A stretch of 44,265 bases of DNA from positions 1 to 44,265 of the forward strand of contig JAJEAI010000053.1 in NCBI GenBank assembly GCA_022824205.1. The letters are read 5' to 3'. This document shows, one piece after another, positions 35,092 to 43,870 of the stretch (positions are counted from its first letter, which is position 1; every line of letters begins with the position of its first letter). The stretch comes from Candidatus Binatia bacterium. GTDB taxonomy: Bacteria; Desulfobacterota; Binatia; UBA9968; JAJDTQ01. The position numbers were made by a program, and so were the translations under genes. Below the pieces are notes generated by a model. It was given only the letters and a program-made list of their open reading frames with translations. It made no database searches and had not been told where the DNA came from.

Positions 35092-36204
35092 ATGAAGTTC
35101 ACAGTCACTCACACCGACCCCCACGGCCGGGCCCGTACCGGCCTCATCGAGACCGCCCACGGCGTGGTGGAAACACCCGCGTTCATGCCCGTCGGCACCC
35201 GCGGCGTGGTCAAGGCCCTTTCCCCGCGCGATCTCCGCGAGGTGTCGAGCCAGATCATCCTGTGCAACACCTACCACCTGTACATGCGCCCGGGGGAGGA
35301 GCTGATCCGGGACCTGGGGGGGCTGCACGCGTTCATGGGCTGGGACGGGCCGATCCTGACGGACAGCGGCGGCTACCAGGTGCTGAGCTTGGCGGCCATG
35401 CGCGGGATCACCGAGGAGGGGGTGTCGTTCCGTTCCCACCTGGACGGTTCGTCGCACTTCCTGACCCCGGAGAAGGTGGTGGGCATCCAGCAGGCGCTGG
35501 GGGTGGACGTGGCCATGGTGCTGGACGAGTGCATCCCGTACCCGGCGAGCCGGGAATACGTGAAGGCCTCCACCGACCGGACCGTGCGTTGGGCGCGACG
35601 GTCGCTGGAGGCGCCGCGCAATGCGGACTGCGCGCTCTTCGGGATCGTCCAGGGCGGGGTGTTCAAGGACCTGCGCGAGGACTGCGCCGGGCGGCTCGCC
35701 GGACTCCCGTTCGACGGCTACGCCGCCGGCGGCCTGGGCATCGGCGAAGGGCCCGCGCTCCTGGCGGAGATCGGCGGTTTCACGGCCGCGTGCATGCCCG
35801 AGGACCGGCCGCGCTACCTCATGGGCCTCGGCAAGCCCGAAGACTTGATTCACGGGGTCCGCTCCGGCTATGATCTGTTCGATTGCGTTCTGCCGACGAG
35901 GAATGCCAGGAACGGCACGTTATACACCGCCACCGGAAAGCTCAGCATCAAGAACGCGGCCTTCGCGCGGGATCCGCGTCCCGTGGACGAAAGCTGCCCG
36001 TGCTACGGTTGCCGGCATTTTTCGCGTGCTTATCTTCGCCACCTCTACGTGGCCGGCGAAATCCTTGCGGCCTATCTGAACACGCTGCACAACGTCTGCT
36101 ACTACCAGCGGCTGATGACGGAACTGCGCGGGGCCATTCGGGGCGGGTCGAGTGTGGAGAGCGTCGCGGGCGGCATATGGGACCTGCCCGAGCCGGCTGC
36201 GTGA
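35092..36204 (+). CDS. tgt: Queuine/preQ1 tRNA-ribosyltransferase
   Basis: TGT exchanges guanine 34 of GU(N)-anticodon tRNAs for preQ1. The 370-residue protein shows the nucleophile/general acid regions GPILTDSGGYQVLSL and FDCVLPTRNARNGTLY. It also has the recognition loop GIVQGGVFKDLRE, GGLGIGEGP, and the zinc site CPCYGC with the following His (RHLY). The ATG at 35092 gives the standard MKFTVTHTD start. An open frame back to 35029 begins at the edge of the upstream repeat and is not family-like. Confidence 0.97.
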   Translation: MKFTVTHTDPHGRARTGLIETAHGVVETPAFMPVGTRGVVKALSPRDLREVSSQIILCNTYHLYMRPGEELIRDLGGLHAFMGWDGPILTDSGGYQVLSLAAMRGITEEGVSFRSHLDGSSHFLTPEKVVGIQQALGVDVAMVLDECIPYPASREYVKASTDRTVRWARRSLEAPRNADCALFGIVQGGVFKDLREDCAGRLAGLPFDGYAAGGLGIGEGPALLAEIGGFTAACMPEDRPRYLMGLGKPEDLIHGVRSGYDLFDCVLPTRNARNGTLYTATGKLSIKNAAFARDPRPVDESCPCYGCRHFSRAYLRHLYVAGEILAAYLNTLHNVCYYQRLMTELRGAIRGGSSVESVAGGIWDLPEPAA

Positions 36205-36288
36205 AGCCGGCGGGACCGGCGCCGCGGCAGAGTCGGGGCGATGGTCGACCCCGCAATCGCATCGCATATTGAAGCTTCGGAGGAGAAC

Positions 36289-36621
36289 ATGTGGGACGTA
36301 GCTTATGCGCAGGCCGGAGGCGGCCCCAGCACATTCATCAGCATGTTGCCCCTGGTGCTGATCTTCGCGGTCTTCTACTTCCTCCTGATCCGGCCGCAGC
36401 AGCGCAAGGCGAAGGATCACCGCAACATGCTGGCGCAGCTCAAGCGCAACGACGAGGTCATGACCACGGGCGGCGTGTTCGGCAAGATCCTCGGACTGAC
36501 GGACACCGAGGTCACGCTCGAGGTGGCCCCCAACGTCAAGATCAAGGTGGGGCGCAGCTACATCGCCCAGCTTTTCAGAACAGAGAAGACCGCCGGAGCC
36601 AAGGAGGCCAAGGCCAAGTAG
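36289..36621 (+). CDS. yajC: Sec translocon accessory subunit YajC
   Basis: This 110-residue protein has one membrane helix (MLPLVLIFAVFYFLLIRPQQ) and the family motif RPQQRKAKDH. The cytoplasmic domain carries EVMTTGGVFGKIL and KVGRSYIAQL. YajC associates with SecDF and SecYEG. The start at 36289 is set by CGGAGGAG just upstream; the frame also opens at 36241. Its position between tgt and secD is the classic arrangement. Confidence 0.96.
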   Translation: MWDVAYAQAGGGPSTFISMLPLVLIFAVFYFLLIRPQQRKAKDHRNMLAQLKRNDEVMTTGGVFGKILGLTDTEVTLEVAPNVKIKVGRSYIAQLFRTEKTAGAKEAKAK

Positions 36622-36688
36622 GGCACGGCCTGCCGGCCTCGAGATCGGCGGCCGGCGGCAGCGGTGAACTCCGGCCGGGGAAACAAGC

Positions 36689-38272
36689 ATGCGTCAAAGT
36701 CTAGCCATTCGTCTGGTTCTGCTGGCGGTCTGTCTGCTGGCGGCCGGGGTATATCTCGCTCCCAGTTTCGTGCAGGGCCTGTGGTTCCTGCCCCAGAACG
36801 GTATCCGCCTCGGGCTGGACCTTCAGGGCGGCTCGCACCTGGTGCTGGAGGTGGGGGTGGAGAAGGCGGTGGAGAACCGCATGCGCCGGGTGCGCAGCGG
36901 TCTCCGCGACGAGTTGCGCGAACGCAATATCCCATTCACCGCCCTTGAGGTCGGCGGGGCGGGGGAACTCGCCGTCCAGGCCTCGCCCGCCAACATGGAT
37001 CGCATCCGGGACCTGCTGTCCACCGAGTATCCCGTGCTGGAGGTATCCGACTCCGGCACCGGACCGGAGGGAGCCGGGTTACGCGCGGTCTTCACCGCGC
37101 GGGAGCTGTCCAGCATCCATGACTTCGCGGTGGACCAGACCCTGGAGACCATACGCAACCGCATCGACCAGTTCGGCGTGACCGAGCCCACCATCCAGCG
37201 CCAAGGGCAGCGGGACATCCTGGTGCAACTGCCCGGCATCCAGGATCCGGAGCGGGCCAAGGCGCTCATCGGCAAGACCGCGCTGTTGGAGTTCAAGCTC
37301 GTGGACGAACGCGGGAACGTGGAACAGGCGGTGCGTTCCGGCCCGCCGCCGGGCCGCGAGGTGCTCTACGGCTATGAGGGCTCGGATTCGTCGGGGCGGC
37401 GCGGGAGGGTCCCCTACCTGCTGGAGGCCCGCACCCTGATGACCGGAGACGCCATCGCCGACGCCAACGTGCGCCGGGGCGACCAGCTCGAGGGCCTCTA
37501 CGTCGAGCTGGCGCTGAACTCGGTGGGCAGCACGGCCTTCGACCGCCTGACCGCGGAGAACGTGGGCCGCCTGCTGGCCATCGTGCTGGACGGCCGGGTC
37601 TATTCCGCGCCCCAGATCCGCGAGCGCATCTCCGGCGGGGTCGCTTCCATCACCGGCAGCTTCGACTTCCAGGAGGCGCGGGACCTGGCCATCGTGCTGC
37701 GCGCCGGCGCGCTGCCGGCGCCGGTGCAGATCCTCGAAGAACGCACCGTGGGACCGTCCCTGGGGCGGGATTCGGTCCGGCAGGGCGTCGTCTCCTTCAT
37801 CCTCGGCAGCATCCTCGTGCTCATCTTCATGGTGGCCTACTACCGCGGCGCGGGCCTCCTGGCGGACGTGGCGCTGGTGCTGAACATCTTCTTCATGATG
37901 GCGATCCTCGCGGGCTTCGAAGCGGTCCTGACCCTGCCCGGCATCGCCGGCATCATCCTGACCATGGGCATGGCCGTGGACGCCAACGTGCTCATCAACG
38001 AGCGCATCCGCGAGGAGGTGCGCAACGGGAAACCGCCGCGCACGGCCATCGACACGGGTTACGAGCGTGCCATTCCGGCCATTCTCGACTCGAACCTGAC
38101 CACCTTTCTGGCCGGGGTCATCCTGTTCCAGTTCGGCACCGGCCCGGTGCGCGGCTTCGCCGTGACCCTGTGCGTGGGCATCCTCACCACCGTGATCTCC
38201 GCGGTGTACGGAACGCGCATCTACTACGACTATCGCCTCACCCGGCGGAACCTGGTGCGGCTGTCGGTGTAG
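36689..38272 (+). CDS. secD: Protein translocase subunit SecD
   Basis: SecD with SecF uses the proton gradient to pull secreted proteins through SecYEG. The 527-residue chain has a first membrane helix, then GIRLGLDLQGGSHLVLEV, the large periplasmic P1 domain with RNRIDQFGVTEPTIQRQG, and five C-terminal helices. Conserved membrane motifs are LRAGALPAPVQILEERTVGPSLG and ILTMGMAVDANVLINERIRE. The length suits a SecD without the long insertions of some lineages. It lies 46 bases before secF. Confidence 0.97.
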   Translation: MRQSLAIRLVLLAVCLLAAGVYLAPSFVQGLWFLPQNGIRLGLDLQGGSHLVLEVGVEKAVENRMRRVRSGLRDELRERNIPFTALEVGGAGELAVQASPANMDRIRDLLSTEYPVLEVSDSGTGPEGAGLRAVFTARELSSIHDFAVDQTLETIRNRIDQFGVTEPTIQRQGQRDILVQLPGIQDPERAKALIGKTALLEFKLVDERGNVEQAVRSGPPPGREVLYGYEGSDSSGRRGRVPYLLEARTLMTGDAIADANVRRGDQLEGLYVELALNSVGSTAFDRLTAENVGRLLAIVLDGRVYSAPQIRERISGGVASITGSFDFQEARDLAIVLRAGALPAPVQILEERTVGPSLGRDSVRQGVVSFILGSILVLIFMVAYYRGAGLLADVALVLNIFFMMAILAGFEAVLTLPGIAGIILTMGMAVDANVLINERIREEVRNGKPPRTAIDTGYERAIPAILDSNLTTFLAGVILFQFGTGPVRGFAVTLCVGILTTVISAVYGTRIYYDYRLTRRNLVRLSV

Positions 38273-38318
38273 CCCGGCGCGGGACACGAGTCGCGACGGA
38301 TTGGACTGAGAAGACCAC

Positions 38319-39215
38319 ATGGAAATCATCAAGCCGGGAACCCGGATCCCCTTCCTGAGCTATCGCCGTTGGGGTTTCATGCTGTCGTCGGTGCTGATCA
38401 TCGGCGTGGTGCTGTTGCTGTTCACCAAGGGGCCGAACCTCGGCGTCGACTTCGAGGGCGGCACCATGGTGCACGTGAAGCTGCCCGAAGCGGTCACCAT
38501 CGGCCAGCTCCGGGACGCGTTGCGGCAGTCGCCGCTGGGGGGAGTGGTGCAGGACTTCGGCGGGGGCGGCACCGGCGAGTACCTGATCCGCATGGAGAAG
38601 TCGGAGACCGAGATCGGCACCGTGGGCCGGGACATCCGCGCGCTCCTGGACCAGTCGTTCGGCGCTGGCAAATACGAAGTGCTGCGGGTGGAATCGGTGG
38701 GCCCCAAGGTGGGCGACGACCTGCGGCGCCGGGGCATCCTCTCGGTGATCTTCGCCACCATCATGATGGGGGCGTACATCTGGCTCCGCTTCGAGCTGCG
38801 CTTCGGGCTGGGCGCCATCGTCGCGCTCGTCCACGACGTCCTGATCACGGTGGGGGCGCTGGTGGTGGCCGGCTTCGAGTTCGACCTTCCCATCGTCGCC
38901 GCGCTCTTGACCATCGCCGGTTACTCCGTGAACGACACCGTGGTGATCTGCGACCGTATCCGCGAGAACATGCGCAAGAAACGGCGCGACTCCATGGAGA
39001 GCATCATCAACACCAGCATCAACGAGACCCTGGGGCGTACGATCCTCACCACCATCACCTCGCTGCTGGTGTTGACGGCCCTGCTGATGCTGGGCGGCGG
39101 GGTGATCCGGCCCTTCGCCTACACGCTCTTCGTCGGCTTCCTGGCCGGGCTGTACTCCACCGTCTTCGTGGCCACCCCGATCATCCTGCTGCTGGAAAGA
39201 GGCCGCCGGCGATAA
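38319..39215 (+). CDS. secF: Protein translocase subunit SecF
   Basis: This 298-residue protein is the SecF partner of SecD, with six helices. Diagnostic stretches are LGVDFEGGTMVHVKL in the periplasmic domain start, [36 protein letters not shown] in the membrane domain and TSINETLGRTILTTITSLL. It completes the yajC-secD-secF operon. No obvious terminator hairpin with a T-run follows it. Confidence 0.97.
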   Translation: MEIIKPGTRIPFLSYRRWGFMLSSVLIIGVVLLLFTKGPNLGVDFEGGTMVHVKLPEAVTIGQLRDALRQSPLGGVVQDFGGGGTGEYLIRMEKSETEIGTVGRDIRALLDQSFGAGKYEVLRVESVGPKVGDDLRRRGILSVIFATIMMGAYIWLRFELRFGLGAIVALVHDVLITVGALVVAGFEFDLPIVAALLTIAGYSVNDTVVICDRIRENMRKKRRDSMESIINTSINETLGRTILTTITSLLVLTALLMLGGGVIRPFAYTLFVGFLAGLYSTVFVATPIILLLERGRRR

Positions 39216-39354
39216 CCGCGAATTCAGTGTCCTGTCCGGTTAGTTCGCAGCATGATCTGCGGGTCTTTTATGTAGTGATCCGGAGTTTATCGTTGTTAAT
39301 CAACAGGTTAAAGTTTGCATAGAAAAATCGTAACGTAACCGCAACCGGATTGGA

Positions 39355-39672
39355 TCAATCCGCGGGCAGCGCGAGTGCACGCATGACCGCTTCCGGGTCG
39401 CGGTCGATCACCGTCAGCAACACCCGCGCCGCCCGGTCGGGAACCCGGCGGCCCTGTTCCCAATCCTGAACCGCGCGCGCATCAAGCCCGAAGCGGTCGG
39501 CAAACTTCTGCCGGCTCAGCTTCATGCGCTTGCGCAGGGAGACGATTCGCTTCGCGGCGGGATCGTCCACGATCCGGCAGGGCAACGCCGTCTCACCCCG
39601 CACATGGGCGAAAACCTCGCCCAGCGCCGTCTCGATCTCAAGGCCGGTTTCGGTGCGTTCGGTGGTCATCAT
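39355..39672 (-). CDS. HigA-like antitoxin (XRE helix-turn-helix)
   Basis: This 105-residue protein has a helix-turn-helix of the HigA/XRE antitoxin type (IVSLRKRMKLSRQKFADRFG, then LDARAVQDWEQGRRVPDRAA) preceded by a short N-terminal region. Its ATG at 39672 overlaps the stop of the toxin gene as ATGA, and a GGAAGGG site lies just upstream. Toxin-first order with the antitoxin second is typical of higBA modules. It should bind and neutralise the toxin and repress the shared promoter. Confidence 0.85.
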   Translation of the reverse strand: MMTTERTETGLEIETALGEVFAHVRGETALPCRIVDDPAAKRIVSLRKRMKLSRQKFADRFGLDARAVQDWEQGRRVPDRAARVLLTVIDRDPEAVMRALALPAD

Positions 39673-39998
39673 TCCCTTCCTTCCCGTTTGATCATCGTCA
39701 CCAGCCGCGACAGCGCCTTGCGGTCTGTTGCCGTCAGATCGTCGCGCTCGGCCTTTGCATAGGCCGTCAGCATGTAGACCGCCTCCGGGCCGGCATGCCA
39801 AAAATAGACCGCGCGGATGCCGCCGCGCTTGCCTCGGCCGGAACCCGGCCAGCGCAGCTTGCGGATACCGCTGGTTCCCGGGATGACGGGCGCGGCCTCC
39901 GGTGCGGCGACGATCGCCGCCTCCATGTCGCTCCGGGCGTCTTCGGACAGCAGCTTGCGAATCACGCGCTCATACGTCCGGGTGGCATAGAGGTTCAT
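39669..39998 (-). CDS. RelE/HigB-like toxin
   Basis: This 109-residue protein matches RelE/ParE-superfamily toxins of the HigB-2 type, which cleave mRNA at the ribosome. Typical parts are an N-terminal helix with YERVIRKLLSEDAR, then VIPGTSGIRKLRWPGSGRGK, GIRAVYFWHAGPEAVYMLTA and YAKAERDDLTATDRKAL. I chose the ATG at 39998; the frame continues upstream to 40433 but that part has no toxin similarity. It is coupled to the antitoxin by a 4-base overlap. Confidence 0.85.
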   Translation of the reverse strand: MNLYATRTYERVIRKLLSEDARSDMEAAIVAAPEAAPVIPGTSGIRKLRWPGSGRGKRGGIRAVYFWHAGPEAVYMLTAYAKAERDDLTATDRKALSRLVTMIKREGRE

Positions 39999-40557
39999 TG
40001 AGCGGATATTCTGCGGCGTTGCCGCAGGAATTGCAAACTTCCTTCGGAAATCGGTTGCCTTCCCGTTATCGTCGGGGGCGTCCGGGGCGGTTATGGCGCG
40101 GACCGAACTGTATCTCGTGACAGCGGCTCGCTCTGCCCGGCTTCTGTGTCCGTACTCGCAGAAGAAGCGGGCGACATCGGCGCAGGCGATGGAACCGACT
40201 CGGAGATGGCCGAGCCGGACAGGATGGCGCTGTAGAGGTAGCTCTTGGTGATTCTGGCCGCAGGCCGTCTCCATGCCAGCGACCGCCGCTTGATGCATTC
40301 GGCAGCGAACTTCGACAGCGTCGGTCTGGAAGGAGGCGGGGAGTGAGTGTTGACCATGTCGGAGACCCTGCGATACCATGGGCCAGAATTCGAGGAGGCC
40401 GAATCGTTTCCGCTGCCAGGGTGTCAGCGTCATCGATCAAAGGGTTACTACAACTCGTGAGTCGTAGTTTGCTTGCGGAACGACGATCATGACTCCGCCT
40501 ACGATCTTCGCATGATCCGGGCCTTCCGTCCGGCTCGCGACATCATGGGACGCTCCG
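39999..40557. other. Intergenic region upstream of the electron-transfer operon
   Basis: This 559-base gap separates the divergent toxin gene and the flavoprotein gene. It contains open frames on the minus strand (one fused in frame upstream of the toxin, one at 40091-40357), but none matches a family I recognise and their products are rich in Arg, Ser and Pro, like shadow frames. The promoters of both neighbours should lie here. A 22-bp imperfect palindrome at 40447 is the clearest signal. Confidence 0.55.
40447..40468. promoter_or_regulatory. Candidate operator: 22-bp imperfect palindrome
   Basis: The half-sites ACTACAACTCG and TGAGTCGTAGT are complementary at nine of eleven positions (ACTAC-N-ACTC / GAGT-N-GTAGT). 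The centre lies about 100 bases before the flavoprotein start. Size and position fit a dimeric transcription factor controlling the electron-transfer operon; the factor is unknown. Confidence 0.35.
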
Positions 40558-42525
40558 ATGAACGAGTCTACCGCGCCGGAGCGGCACCGAGGCACGGTCC
40601 CGGGGCCCGCCGGACGCCGACGCCTGGTGGTGGTGGGGTTCGGCATGGTGGCGTACAAGCTCGTGGAGCGGCTGGCGGCTCTCGAGGCGCTGGCACGCTA
40701 CGAGGTTACGGTCATCGGGGAAGAGCCGTACCCGGCCTACGACCGCGCGCACCTCACCGGCTGGTTCGAGCACCGGGACCGGCGGCGGCTCGAGCTGGGA
40801 GGGCCGGACTGGAGCCGGGACATGGGCATTCGTGCCGTGACTGGCACCCCGGTGAGTTCCATTGACCGCGACGCCAAAGCGGTTCGCACCGGTGATGGGG
40901 AACGGATTCCCTACGATCTGCTGGTGCTGGCCACGGGGTCGTTGGTATTCGTGCCACCCATCGAGGGAGCCGACGCGGACGGGGTCTTCCCCTACCGCAC
41001 CATCGATGACCTCGGCCGTATCGTCCAACGCGCGGCGCGGGCGCGCCGCGCCATCGTGGTGGGCGGAGGCGTGCTCGGCATCGAGGTGGCGGACGCCCTG
41101 CGCCGTTTGGGTCTCGGGGTGGTGGTGCTGGAAGCCGGCCCCTGCCTGATGAGGCGTCAACTCGACTGGGACGCCGCGGGGTTGCTCGAAGCCCGGCTCC
41201 ACGAGCTGAGGATCGGCATCGTCGCCGGTGCCCGCTCGCGCGGCATCGAGACACGCGAGGACGGCCAGCTGCTGCTGGCACTGGACGGCGGCAGGCCGCC
41301 GCTGGCGGCGGACATGATCGTCATGGCCTCCGGCGTTCGGCCGCGGGACGATCTCGCACGGGACTGCGGCCTTGCGGTCGCCTCCGGGCGGGGCGGCATC
41401 GTCGTCGACGACGAACTCCGCACCACGGACCCCGCGATTCATGCCATCGGCGAGTGCGCTTCGCACGACGGCGTGGTCTACGGCCTGGTGGCGCCCGGGT
41501 TCCGCATGGCCGAAGTCCTGGCGAATATCCTGGCGGGTGGCGAGAGCCGGTTTCGCGGACACACCCCGGCGGTACGGTTGAGACTCCCGGGAATCGAGGT
41601 CTGGTCCCTCGGCAACCATTCACAACCGGGCACACACGGCGTTTGGCGCGACGAAGGTTCATATCGCCAGATCGCCATGTGGGGACGGCGTTTGGTGGCG
41701 GCGGCGGCGGTCGGCCCGTGGGACGAGCTCGGTTTCGCACAGGACGCCATCCGTCAGAGGCGCCGCATCCTGCCGGACCAAACGCAGCGGTTCGTCCAAA
41801 CCGGCAGGTTCGCGGACGCCGCCGTCCGCCGTCCGGTGGCGGAGTGGCCGGCATCGGCGATGGTCTGCAACTGCCTGGAGATCACCCGTGGCGCCCTGAG
41901 CGCCGCAGTGGCGGAGTGCGGCTCGTCCGTGGAAGCGCTCGCCAAGAGCACCGGCGCATCCACGGTGTGCGGGTTCTGCCGGCCGCTGGTAGCGGAGCTG
42001 GCCACCGGCGCGCGGCCTCCCGCCATGAGCCGGGAATCGGCAAGCTTGCTGACGGCGGCCGCTGCGGCCGTGCTGCTGGCGTTGGCGATCGTGGGCGGCA
42101 CCCCGCTTCCCATTCCCGCCAGCGTTCAGGCCGGACACGTGTGGGATATCCTGTACCGGGAGGGCTGGTGGCGGCAGGCGACCGGATTCACCCTGCTCGG
42201 CTGCGTGCTGGCCGCCGCCGTTTTCTCCTTGCGCAAGCGGTGGCGGCGCGTGGGCTGGGGGGACCTCGGCTGGTGGCGCGTGGGACACACGGCCCTGGGA
42301 GCGCTGGCGTTGGCGGTGCTGCTCGGGCATACCGGACTGCGCCTGGGATCGGGGTTCAACCAGGTCCTGATGATCTTCTTTCTGGGCGCCACCGTGCTCG
42401 GCGGCGCCACGGCCGCGGGTCTGGGGCGCCGGTATGCCCGCCTCACGTTCTGGCTCCACGTCCTGATCGTGTGGCCCTTGCCCGTGCTGATCGCCTTTCA
42501 TGTCCTGGCGACGTATTATTTCTGA
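40558..42525 (+). CDS. NirB-like flavoprotein fused to BFD [2Fe-2S] and diheme cytochrome b-like membrane domain
   Basis: This 655-residue protein joins three modules. Residues 22 to about 420 are a two-dinucleotide-fold oxidoreductase of the NirB type: FAD site VVVGFGMVA (27-32), NAD(P) site VVGGGVLGIE (169-174) and HAIGECASHDGVVYGLVAPG. Residues 436-480 are a BFD-like [2Fe-2S] domain with Cys437, Cys439, Cys471 and Cys474. Residues 500-655 form about five membrane helices. Two of these carry His577-x13-His591 and His634-x13-His648, the spacing used for two stacked b hemes. The siroheme/nitrite-reducing part of NirB is absent. I infer electron flow from NAD(P)H through FAD, [2Fe-2S] and b hemes to the cytochrome c encoded next. 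The domain calls are firm; heme b binding is inferred from histidine spacing. Confidence 0.82.
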   Translation: MNESTAPERHRGTVPGPAGRRRLVVVGFGMVAYKLVERLAALEALARYEVTVIGEEPYPAYDRAHLTGWFEHRDRRRLELGGPDWSRDMGIRAVTGTPVSSIDRDAKAVRTGDGERIPYDLLVLATGSLVFVPPIEGADADGVFPYRTIDDLGRIVQRAARARRAIVVGGGVLGIEVADALRRLGLGVVVLEAGPCLMRRQLDWDAAGLLEARLHELRIGIVAGARSRGIETREDGQLLLALDGGRPPLAADMIVMASGVRPRDDLARDCGLAVASGRGGIVVDDELRTTDPAIHAIGECASHDGVVYGLVAPGFRMAEVLANILAGGESRFRGHTPAVRLRLPGIEVWSLGNHSQPGTHGVWRDEGSYRQIAMWGRRLVAAAAVGPWDELGFAQDAIRQRRRILPDQTQRFVQTGRFADAAVRRPVAEWPASAMVCNCLEITRGALSAAVAECGSSVEALAKSTGASTVCGFCRPLVAELATGARPPAMSRESASLLTAAAAAVLLALAIVGGTPLPIPASVQAGHVWDILYREGWWRQATGFTLLGCVLAAAVFSLRKRWRRVGWGDLGWWRVGHTALGALALAVLLGHTGLRLGSGFNQVLMIFFLGATVLGGATAAGLGRRYARLTFWLHVLIVWPLPVLIAFHVLATYYF

Positions 42526-42529
42526 TGGT

Positions 42530-43870
42530 GTGAGCCCCGGCCGCGTCGGCCTGATATGGCTCGTGACGACGCTGGGAATCGCGGCATTTCTGGCTTTTCG
42601 CATGACCGGTGAGGATCGGAGCGTGTTCATGCCCGGCAGCGTGATCGACGGCCACCACCAGATCGCCCTGGCGTGCGACCGTTGCCACACGCCGTTCGGC
42701 GGGGTGCGCCAGCAAGCCTGCCTCGATTGCCACAAGGCCGAATTGGCGGTGGCCCGCGACTCGCATCCCGAGGACAAGTTCACCGACCCGCGCAACGCCG
42801 CCTTCCTTGTCCGTTTGGACGCGCGCCGGTGTGTCGCCTGCCACACCGAGCACCGGCCCGAAATCACCGCGGTCATGGGCGTCACCCTGCCCGGCGATTT
42901 CTGCCATCACTGTCACGCCGACGTGGCCCTGGAGCGCCCGACGCATAAGGGGCTCTCCTTCGATACCTGCGCCTCGTCGGGTTGCCACAACTACCACGAC
43001 AACCGAGCGCTTTACGAAGACTTCCTCGTAAAGCACGGCGCCGCCGCGCCGGAAACGCTCCCGGCGGCGCTGCCCGAGCGCAACGCCTGGATCTCCCAAA
43101 AAGGGTTCGAGCGCGTGTCCCTGACCGCGGCGGATGCCGACGGGCCGGCATCTGCTGGCCCCGAGCTGACTTCCGCCTGGGCCGGTTCCGCCCACGCCGG
43201 CGCCGGGGTCGCCTGCTCCCACTGCCACCGGGACGGTGGCGCTCCCTGGGTCGACCGTCCGGCGCGCCAGGTCTGCCGCTCGTGCCACGAGCTGGAATAC
43301 CAGGGGTTCGTCGGCGGGAAGCACGGCATGCGATGGTTCGTCGGCTTCGATTCGATGTCGCCCGCGCAGGCGCGCCTGCCCATGAAGCCGGACGCGCTCT
43401 CCAGAAGTTTGGACTGCGGCACCTGCCACGACGCGCACGCGGTGGACGTCCGCCACGCCGCGGTCGACGCCTGTCTTTCCTGCCATTCCGACCAACACTC
43501 CGAGGCCTATGCCCGGTCGCCGCATTTCCGGCTCTGGCAGTTGGAGATGTCCGGGAAAGGGAAGCCGGGTAGCGGGGTAAGCTGTGCTGCCTGCCACCTG
43601 CCGCGGGAACGGCGCCGGGTCGCCCGCGCGGAACGCATCGTCGTCGAGCACAACCAGAACGCCAATCTTCGTCCCAGCGAGAAGATGATCCGCGACGTGT
43701 GCCTGGCCTGCCATTCGCTCGCGTATTCCATCGACGCGCTCGCCGACGCCGAACTGGTCCGACGCAATTTCAACGGTTCTCCGTCTCGCCACGTACCCAG
43801 CATCGACATGGCGTTGTCGGTGGCGAAAAGAGTCCCGGTCAAGCGGGAAGAAGGGAGCAAGGAGCCATGA
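42530..43870 (+). CDS. Membrane-anchored undecaheme cytochrome c
   Basis: The protein has an N-terminal uncleaved helix (VGLIWLVTTLGIAAFLAF) and a periplasmic region with eleven c-type heme motifs. In order they are CDRCH, CLDCH, CVACH, CHHCH, CASSGCH, CSHCH, CRSCH, CGTCH, CLSCH, CAACH and CLACH. Ten are CXXCH; the fifth is a CX4CH. Many extra histidines can serve as distal ligands. I chose the GTG at 42530, four bases after the flavoprotein stop; an ATG at 42500 would overlap that gene by 26 bases, and neither has a clear ribosome site. It should accept electrons from the b-heme domain encoded upstream and pass them along the periplasm. The length is 446 residues. Confidence 0.9.
   Translation: MSPGRVGLIWLVTTLGIAAFLAFRMTGEDRSVFMPGSVIDGHHQIALACDRCHTPFGGVRQQACLDCHKAELAVARDSHPEDKFTDPRNAAFLVRLDARRCVACHTEHRPEITAVMGVTLPGDFCHHCHADVALERPTHKGLSFDTCASSGCHNYHDNRALYEDFLVKHGAAAPETLPAALPERNAWISQKGFERVSLTAADADGPASAGPELTSAWAGSAHAGAGVACSHCHRDGGAPWVDRPARQVCRSCHELEYQGFVGGKHGMRWFVGFDSMSPAQARLPMKPDALSRSLDCGTCHDAHAVDVRHAAVDACLSCHSDQHSEAYARSPHFRLWQLEMSGKGKPGSGVSCAACHLPRERRRVARAERIVVEHNQNANLRPSEKMIRDVCLACHSLAYSIDALADAELVRRNFNGSPSRHVPSIDMALSVAKRVPVKREEGSKEP

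Noticed and set aside
40558..42525. Complete assimilatory nitrite reductase NirB
   Set aside because: Only the flavin and BFD parts are present; the siroheme/[4Fe-4S] domain is replaced by membrane helices and no nirD is found.
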